Made by a program: the position numbers and the translations under genes. 9,254 bases of DNA, from positions 1 to 9,254 of the forward strand of contig NZ_JOEI01000053.1 of the NCBI RefSeq assembly GCF_000718095.1. Reading direction: 5' to 3'. This stretch comes from Streptomyces scopuliridis RB72. GTDB lineage: Bacteria > Actinomycetota > Actinomycetes > Streptomycetales > Streptomycetaceae. Positions 1 through 6,300 of the stretch are shown here, in pieces (within the stretch, counting starts at the first letter, position 1; each line of letters starts with the position of its first letter). A model generated the notes under the pieces. It was not told the DNA's origin, did no database searches, and worked only from the letters and a program-made list of their open reading frames with translations.

Positions 1-3000
1 CGACACACCCCAGTCACCAGCGAAGATCTCCCCCTCCTCACCCGACAACAACCCCACACCCGACAACCGACCACCCGGCTCACCCACCACCACACCAGCT
101 AACTCAACCCAATGACGACACAACCGCTCCACCGTCACCGCATCGAACAAATCCGTGCTGTACTCCATCTCGCCGGAGAGGCCCCCGTCGTGACCCCAGA
201 ACTCGAAGGTGAGGTCGAACCGGGCCGACTCGCGCGGCACATACACTCGCTCGGCGGGCATCCCGCCGAACTCCGTCAGTCCCCCGAAGGCGTTCTGGAG
301 AACGACGGCCGCCTGCACCAGCGGGGTCCTGCTGGTATCGCGCTCGGGGGCGAACTCGTCCACGAGCCGGTCGAAGGGCACGTCCTGGTGGGCGAACGCC
401 TCCAGCGCGGTGTCCCTGACGGAGGCGAGGAGGTCCCGGAACGGGCGCGACTCGTCGATCCGTGTGCGCAGGATGAGGGTGTTGACGAAGAACCCGATCA
501 GGTTCTCGGTCTCCTCGCGGTCACGCCCCGAAGTGACTGTGCCGACGGCGATGTCCTGACGGCCGCTGTAACGCGCCAGCAGCAGCTGCGTCACTGCTGT
601 GAGCACCATGAACAGGCTGGCGCGTTCGTTCCGGCCCAACGAGGTCAGGCCGTCGGCCAGTTCCTTCGGCACCTCGAAGGTGTGTACCGCCCCGGCCGAG
701 CTACGGACGGCGGGACGCGGCCGGTCGGTCGGCAGATCGAGCGCGGGAAGGTCCGCCAACTGCTCTCGCCAATAGGAGAGTTGATTCTCCACCGAAACGC
801 CGGCGATCGCGTCCCGCTGCCAGAGCGCGTAGTCGGCATACTGCACGGGAAGTTCGGGCAGACCGGTCAGATCGGCGGGGGGCGAGCCGAGGAGCACGGA
901 GGATGTCACGGCAGGGGAGACGAGACGCGCGGCGTACAGCGCGCCGAGGTCGCGTACGAGCACCCCGACCGACCAGCCGTCCGTGACAATGTGGTGGAGC
1001 GTCGCGACCAGAAGATGTTCGGCGGGTCCGAGCCGGATCGCCAGGATGCGCAGCAGCGGACCGGTGCGCAGGTCGAAGGGGGTGGCCTGCTCGGCCCGTA
1101 GCACCGCGTCGAGTTCGACGGCGCGCGCGTTCTCCGCGAGGGCGGAGAGATCGAGGGTGCGTACAGGGACGACGGCGCCGGGACGCACCACCTGGACCGG
1201 GCGGCCGTCCACGGTCTCGAAGGTGGTCCGCAGGGTCTCATGCCGCGCGACCAGATCCGTGACGGCTTCCCGCAGCGCGGTTCCGTCCAGCTCGCCCGCG
1301 AGGCGGAGCGCGGCGGCGGTGTTGTACTCGACGCTTCCAGGGGTGAACTCGTTCAGGAACCAGAGGCGTTGCTGCCCGGGGGCGAGCGGCAGCGCCGTGC
1401 CCCGGTCGGCGACGGGGATGGCGACCGGTCCTGCGGCGGCTGCGGCGTCGTCGGGCCGCCCGGCCAGAGCGGCAAGGCCCGCCACCGTGGGCTGGTCGAA
1501 GAGCGTACGCCAGGGGAGCGCGACAGAGAGAGCTCCCCGTACCCGGGACACGACCTGGAGCGCGAGGATGGAGTCACCGCCGAGGTCGAAGAAGTCGTCC
1601 TCGGTACCGACCCGTTCGACGCCCAGCACTTCGGTCCAGATGGCGCAGAGCGTCCGCTCGGTCGCGGTGCGCGGGGCGATGTACTCGCGGTCGGTGCCGT
1701 ACGCCCCGTACGTCCCGTAGTCGGGCGCGGGCAGGGCACGCCGGTCCAGCTTCCCATTGGCGGTCAGCGGGAGCGCGTCCAGTACGACGAAGGCGGCGGG
1801 GACCATGAAGTCGGGCAGTTCGGCAGCGACATGCGCCCGCACCTCACCCATGTCCGGCCCACCCTCGACACCCGGCCCACCCATGACACCAGTTCCACCC
1901 ACGACACCCGGCTCGGCCACGAGATAGGCGACGAGCCGCTTGGCACCGGGCCGGTCCTCATGTGCCACGACGACGGCACTGCGCACCGCCGGGTGACGCG
2001 CCAACACGCCCTCGATCTCCCCGGGTTCGATGCGCAGACCGCGCACCTTCACCTGGTCGTCGCTGCGCCCGCCGTACTCCAGCGCACCGTCCGTCCGCCA
2101 GCGCACCACGTCCCCGGTCCGGTACAACCGGCCGCCCGAGGCGAACGGGTCCGCGACGAACCGCTCGGCGCTCAGCCCGGCCCGCCCGTGGTACCCACGG
2201 GCCAGGGGGCCGCCGAGGTACAGCTCGCCCCAGGCACCGACCGGAACCCGCCGCAGCGTGTCGTCCAGTACATGGGCCCGGGTGTTGGCGATCGGCGCGC
2301 CGATCGGGTACGGGCCGGGTGCGTCGGCGGACAGCGGGGTGCTGAGGGTCGCGCATACGGTGGCCTCGGTCGGGCCGTACGCGTTGATCACCCGGCGCCC
2401 GCCGGCCGACCAGCGGGCGACAACATCCTCCGGGCAGGTCTCGCCACCGATCACCACGGTCCGCAGGTCGGGCAGTTCGGACTCGGGTACGGTGCCGAGG
2501 ACGACCGGCGGGACCATGAGATGCGTGACACGGCGTTCGGAGAGCAGCCGCAGCAGTTCCTCGCCCATGGGCTGTCCCGGAGCCAGCACGAGGGTGGCCC
2601 CAGCGGCGAGGGTCATCATGATGTCGGCCATGGAGACGTCGAAGCTCGGCGACACATACTGGAGCACGCGGCTCTCCGCACGCAGCCCCAGCGCCTCGAC
2701 ATGGGCCACGGCGAGCCCGAGGAGGCCCCCGTGCGGCACCACAACGCCCTTGGGCCGGCCGGTCGAACCAGAGGTATAGATCATGTACGCGGAGGTGTCC
2801 GCCCCGACTGCGGCCTCGGGCGCCGTCGCCGGGCAGCCGGCCAGGGCGGCGTCGAGACCAGCCAGCTCCAGGACGGCGGGCGTTGCCCCGTCGGCCGGGG
2901 GCGCGAGCGTGCCGTGCCGGGCGATCAGGACCTGTGGGGTGCTGTCCGCGAGCATGTAGCCGATACGGTCGGCCGGGTATCCGGGGTCGATCGGCACATA

Positions 3001-3345
3001 CGTACCGCCCGCCTTCAGTACGGCGAGCAGCGCCACGACCAGCTCGGCGGACCGTTCCAGACAGACGCCGACGCGGGCTTCGCCGCCGACGCCGTGTCCC
3101 CGCAGCAGATGAGCCAAGCGGTTGGCGTCCTCATCGAGTTGACGGTACGTCAGAACGCTTACTGGCGTGGTCCCTTCGTCCTCGACCGCCACGGCGTCCG
3201 GGGTGTCCCTGGCCCACCGCTCGATCGTCCCCAGCACGGTGGTGCCGAGCAGGTCCCGCCGTACGGTGTCGTTCCAGCTCTCCGGTACGGGGCGCCCCTC
3301 CGCCACGGATACGGACTTCCAGTTCGGCGAGGACGCCGTGTTCAT
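1..3345 (-). CDS. Non-ribosomal peptide synthetase, 5' part (A-T-C...), 3' end outside window
   Basis: Second peptide synthetase gene; 1115 codons are visible without a stop and it continues past base 1. The ATG at 3343-3345 is preceded by GGAGGGGG at good spacing. The adenylation domain begins only about 35 residues later, so this start is preferred although the frame stays open a little further upstream. Order: N-terminal leader 1-34; A domain about 35-541; T domain about 555-630 with LGGDS and Ser592; an Ala-rich linker; C domain about 650-1090; then a linker that normally leads into another A domain. The protein has no N-terminal C domain, as expected of an initiating subunit. The leader contains WNDT, a motif usually found between C and A domains. 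An 18-bp tandem repeat extends a loop of the A domain. Codon 1082 is TTA, the rare leucine codon read by the bldA tRNA in Streptomyces. The product cannot be named. Confidence 0.96.
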   Translation of the reverse strand, partial: MNTASSPNWKSVSVAEGRPVPESWNDTVRRDLLGTTVLGTIERWARDTPDAVAVEDEGTTPVSVLTYRQLDEDANRLAHLLRGHGVGGEARVGVCLERSAELVVALLAVLKAGGTYVPIDPGYPADRIGYMLADSTPQVLIARHGTLAPPADGATPAVLELAGLDAALAGCPATAPEAAVGADTSAYMIYTSGSTGRPKGVVVPHGGLLGLAVAHVEALGLRAESRVLQYVSPSFDVSMADIMMTLAAGATLVLAPGQPMGEELLRLLSERRVTHLMVPPVVLGTVPESELPDLRTVVIGGETCPEDVVARWSAGGRRVINAYGPTEATVCATLSTPLSADAPGPYPIGAPIANTRAHVLDDTLRRVPVGAWGELYLGGPLARGYHGRAGLSAERFVADPFASGGRLYRTGDVVRWRTDGALEYGGRSDDQVKVRGLRIEPGEIEGVLARHPAVRSAVVVAHEDRPGAKRLVAYLVAEPGVVGGTGVMGGPGVEGGPDMGEVRAHVAAELPDFMVPAAFVVLDALPLTANGKLDRRALPAPDYGTYGAYGTDREYIAPRTATERTLCAIWTEVLGVERVGTEDDFFDLGGDSILALQVVSRVRGALSVALPWRTLFDQPTVAGLAALAGRPDDAAAAAGPVAIPVADRGTALPLAPGQQRLWFLNEFTPGSVEYNTAAALRLAGELDGTALREAVTDLVARHETLRTTFETVDGRPVQVVRPGAVVPVRTLDLSALAENARAVELDAVLRAEQATPFDLRTGPLLRILAIRLGPAEHLLVATLHHIVTDGWSVGVLVRDLGALYAARLVSPAVTSSVLLGSPPADLTGLPELPVQYADYALWQRDAIAGVSVENQLSYWREQLADLPALDLPTDRPRPAVRSSAGAVHTFEVPKELADGLTSLGRNERASLFMVLTAVTQLLLARYSGRQDIAVGTVTSGRDREETENLIGFFVNTLILRTRIDESRPFRDLLASVRDTALEAFAHQDVPFDRLVDEFAPERDTSRTPLVQAAVVLQNAFGGLTEFGGMPAERVYVPRESARFDLTFEFWGHDGGLSGEMEYSTDLFDAVTVERLCRHWVELAGVVVGEPGGRLSGVGLLSGEEGEIFAGDWGVS
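76..1398 (-). other. Condensation domain, LCL type
   Basis: Joins the L-residue on the preceding carrier to the residue of the next module, which lies outside the window. Motifs: LAPGQQRLWFL (C1, about 654-664), RHETLRTTF (C2, 701-709), HHIVTDGWS (C3, 784-792, with His785 and Asp789), YADYALWQRD (C4, 836-845), GFFVNTLILR (C5, about 951-960), HQDVPF (C6, 986-991) and RDTSRTPLVQ (C7, 1002-1011). The C1, C2 and C3 forms are those of L-donor condensation domains, in agreement with the lack of an upstream E domain. Confidence 0.93.
100..102 (-). promoter_or_regulatory. In-frame TTA leucine codon (possible bldA dependence)
   Basis: The plus-strand triplet taa at 100-102 is TTA on the coding strand and lies exactly in the frame of the second NRPS gene (Leu1082, in the sequence HWVEL near the end of the C domain). 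In Streptomyces TTA is read by the bldA tRNA, which becomes abundant late in growth, so translation of this subunit may be tied to development. It is the only in-frame TTA I found in either gene. Confidence 0.7.
1456..1683 (-). other. Thiolation (peptidyl carrier) domain of the second NRPS
   Basis: Carrier domain with DDFFDLGGDSILALQ; the phosphopantetheine Ser592 is encoded at 1570-1572. The GGDS form often precedes E domains, but here a condensation domain follows, so the loaded residue should stay in the L form. A Tyr/Gly-rich stretch (about 543-550) lengthens the A-T linker before it. Confidence 0.92.
1723..3243 (-). other. Adenylation domain of the second NRPS
   Basis: First folded domain of this protein. 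Motifs: A2 LKAGGTYVPIDP (about 110-121), A3 YTSGSTGRPKG (190-200), A4 SFDVSMAD (234-241), A5 NAYGPTE (321-327), A7 YRTGD (408-412), A8 around VKVRGLRIEPGEIE (432-445), and A10 NGK with Lys532. The by-eye code against GrsA numbering is DVALVGAVCK. From memory this is close to codes reported for Trp and related aromatic residues, so an aromatic substrate is the best guess. Motif A6 (GELYLGG-PLARGY) is one residue shorter than in the two other A domains of the window, and the loop before A9 carries a Gly-rich repeat. Confidence 0.93.
1859..1912 (-). repeat. 18-bp tandem repeat, three copies, inside an A domain
   Basis: Three head-to-tail 18-base units at 1859-1876, 1877-1894 and 1895-1912 (plus strand form CCACCCTCGACACCCGGC, with a few substitutions per copy). 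In the reading frame they give a six-residue repeat of the pattern PGVVGG, TGVMGG, PGVEGG. The repeat lies between the strand ending LVAYL and the A9 motif (LPDFMVP), a surface loop in adenylation domains. The unit is a multiple of three bases, so copy number can change without loss of frame. Confidence 0.9.
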
Positions 3346-3349
3346 GAAT

Positions 3350-3357
3350 CCCCCTCC
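3350..3357 (-). promoter_or_regulatory. Ribosome binding site of the second NRPS gene
   Basis: On the minus strand GGAGGGGG lies just before the ATG at 3345, with 7 bases between the GGAGG core and the start codon. This is a near-ideal Shine-Dalgarno match and decides the start. It sits in the 28-base gap (3346-3373) after the TGA of the preceding gene. There is no room for an obvious promoter or terminator, so the two genes are probably on one transcript. Confidence 0.85.
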
Positions 3358-3373
3358 AGTTCCCGCTTGTTGC

Positions 3374-6300
3374 TCAGTGCTCTTCTTGCTCGGGCTGATC
3401 TCTCTGCATCGAGTCTTCGAGTTCCTGGAGGATGCGCTCCTCCACCGTGACCGCGAGACCGGCCACTGTCGGGGAGTCGTAGAAGGCGCGGACGGAGAAC
3501 CCCACCCCGAACGCGGCCCTGATCCGCGAGTTGATCTGCAGGATCTGAATCGAATTGCCGCCGAGTTCGAAGAAGTCGTCCTCGGCACCGATCCGCTCCA
3601 CGCCCAGCACCTCCTGCCAGATGCCGGCGAGCACTTCCTCGCCGGGCGTGCGCGGTGCGATGTACGCGGTGTCCGCCTGCGCGGCGGCGTCCGGGGCGGG
3701 CAGGGCCCGGCGGTCGACCTTGCCGTTGGCGTTCAGCGGCAGGCTCGCCAGTTCCATGAACACCGACGGCACCATGTAGCCGGGCAGCAGTCCCTTGAGA
3801 TGGGCGCGCAGCTCACCGGGGGCGAAGGTGTGCCCGTCCCGTACGACCGTGTAGCCGACCAGCCGCGCCGCTCCGCCACCGTCCTGCCGCGCGGCGACCA
3901 CCGCGCGGGCGACGGACGGGTGTTGCCGCAGCGCGGACTCGATCTCGCCGGGCTCGATACGGAAACCGCGGATCTTCAGCTGCTCGTCGGCACGGCCGGC
4001 GAACTCGATGTCGCCGCCCGGCAGGTAGCGCGCTCGGTCGCCGGTCCGGTACAGCCGCTCGGCGGGGTCCGTACCGAAGGGATCGGCGACGAACCGCAGC
4101 GCGGTCAGTTCCGGACGGTTCAGATATCCCCGGGCCACACTGGGACCGCCCAGATAGAGATCCCCGGTCACACCGACCGGCACGGGCCGCAGCGCGCTGT
4201 CGAGGAGATACATCCGGATGCCCGGGTTCGGCCTGCCGATCGGTACGCCGGCGGTGTCCGGCAGCGCTTCTCGCACCGCCGGATAGAGCGAGGATTCGAC
4301 CGTGGCCTCGGTGACGCCGTACGTGTTGAGCACGGTGGTGCCCTCGGCGGCCTGCTCCAGGAGCCGTCGGCAGTCGTCGGTACGCCAGAGGTCCGCGCCG
4401 GCCGCCAGCACCCGCAGCGGGGGAAGGCCCTCGCCGTACCGCGCCGACTCGTCGGCGAGCGCGGTGGCCAGCGCCGGCACGGTGTCGAGATGGGTGACGC
4501 GGGCGGTCCGCATGAGTGTGAGCAGTTGTGCGGGGTCGGCGATGGCCTCGGGCGGGGCGATGACCAGGGCGCCGCCGTGGCAGAGGGAGTGCACCAGGTC
4601 GGAGACGAACACGTCGAAGGACATGCTGGCCACGTTGAGCTGCCGTACGGGCCCGTCGGATACCGGCTTGTCGGATGCCGCCCCACCGGCCTCGGGTTCA
4701 CTGGCCCCGGGCACACCGACCCCCGGCCCCTCGATCTCCTCCCTGCCGGTGAACCCGTACGCCGCGTTCCAGGACGCCGCGCCATGGCTGATGCTGCGGT
4801 GCTCGACCATCACACCCTTGGGCCGTCCGGTGGACCCCGAGGTGTGGATGACATACGCGAGATCACGCGGGGTGACCCCGGTCTCCGGCGTCCGGTCGGG
4901 CAGCCGGGCGATCAGGTCCCACCGCTCGTCCAGCGGCAGCAGCGGCGCGGGCCCGGCCGGCAGCCTGTCGGCGAGGGACCGCTGCGTGATCACCAGCCGG
5001 GCGGCGCTGTCGGTGAGGACGTATGCCAGCCGCTCTGCGGGGTGGGCGGGGTCGAGCGGGACGTACGCGCCGCCCGCCTTGAGGACGCCCAGCAGGGCCA
5101 CCACCATGTCGGGGCCGCGTTCCAGACAGATGGCGGTGACCGTCTCCGGGCCGACGCCCCGCGTGACGAGATGCTGGGCGAGCCGGTTGGCACGCGAGTC
5201 GAGTTCGGCGTACGTCAGTGTGGACGCACCGAACACCACCGCCTCCGCGTCCGGCGTTCTGCGGGCCTGCGCGGCGACGAGTTCATGCAGGCAGCTGGAG
5301 TCTTCGTAGGGGATCCGGCGACCGCTCCAGCCCTCGCCGTCGCCATCGCCCTGGCCGCCCAGGAGTCGATCGCGTCCGCGGTCCGAGAGCAGAGGCAGAT
5401 CGGCGGGCGGCCGGTGTGCGCCGCCCGGCATGCCGCGCAGCAGTACGGCCAGATGCTCGGCCATGTGCGCGACGCGGTCGTGGTCGAACAGCGCCGGGTC
5501 GTACGCGAGCACCAGCGCCAGCTTGTCCCTGTCGGCGTAGGCCGTCAGATCCAGCGGGTAGCCGGCGGTGTCGACCGCGTGCACATCGGTGACCCGCAGC
5601 CCGTGCGCGGCGGCGGCCTCCTCGTTGCCGGGGTAGTTCTCGAAGACGACGATGCTCTCGAAGAGTTCAGTGCCGCACGGCAGTTCGGCGCAGTCGCGCA
5701 CCTCCCGGAGAGCGAGATGCTCAAAGCCTCTCGCCTCGGCCTGTTCGGTCTGGAGCCGGCCGAGCCAGTCGAGGAGGCTCTCGGTCTCCGGGATCCGGGT
5801 CCGTACAGGCAGTGTGTTGAGGAAGTTGCCGACCGTGGACTCCATACCGGGAAGGTCGGCGGGCCGCCCCGAGACGGTGGCGCCGAAACACACGTCGCTC
5901 TCGCCCGAATAGCGGGACAAGAGCAGCGCCCAGGCGCCCTGCACCACCGAGTTGAGGGTGAGCCGGTGGCGTCCGGCCATCTCCGTCAGCGCGCCGGCGT
6001 CCTCGGTGGACAGCTCGATCCGTACCCGCTCGGCGGCGTGGGACCGGTGGCCGGGGGCTGGACGGCGGTCGACGGGCAGGGGCGTCGGCGAGCGGAACCC
6101 CGCCAGCGCCCCGCGCCAGTACTCCCGCGCCGCCGCCGTGTCCTGCCGGCGCAGCCACTCCACGTAGTCCCGGAACGGCGGCCTGGTTGCCAGAGGAGCG
6201 GCCCCGCCCGCGCCCGAAGCGAGCGCACGGTACTGGGCGAAGACGTCCTCGAAGATCTGCGTGGTGCTCCAGCCGTCGAGCACCACATGGTGGAAGGTCC

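Noticed and set aside
112..1101. 329-codon plus-strand open frame
   Set aside because: It is antisense to the C domain whose motifs C1-C7 are all readable on the minus strand. It shows no recognisable domain and no credible ribosome binding site.
1859..1912. 18-bp repeat as a CRISPR array or regulatory iteron
   Set aside because: The units are contiguous without spacers, keep the reading frame and lie inside a coding domain.
3346..3376. Both NRPS frames being one gene split by a frameshift
   Set aside because: The first protein ends cleanly after a carrier domain, the second has its own strong ribosome binding site and ATG, and joining them would still leave no C domain between T2 and the next A domain.
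1240..3450. Long open frame of 736 codons on the plus strand, antisense to the second NRPS gene
   Set aside because: It is a shadow of the real gene. Its protein is rich in Arg, Gly, His and Pro with no domain motif, while the minus strand carries intact A, T and C motifs. Long antisense frames are expected in high-GC coding DNA.
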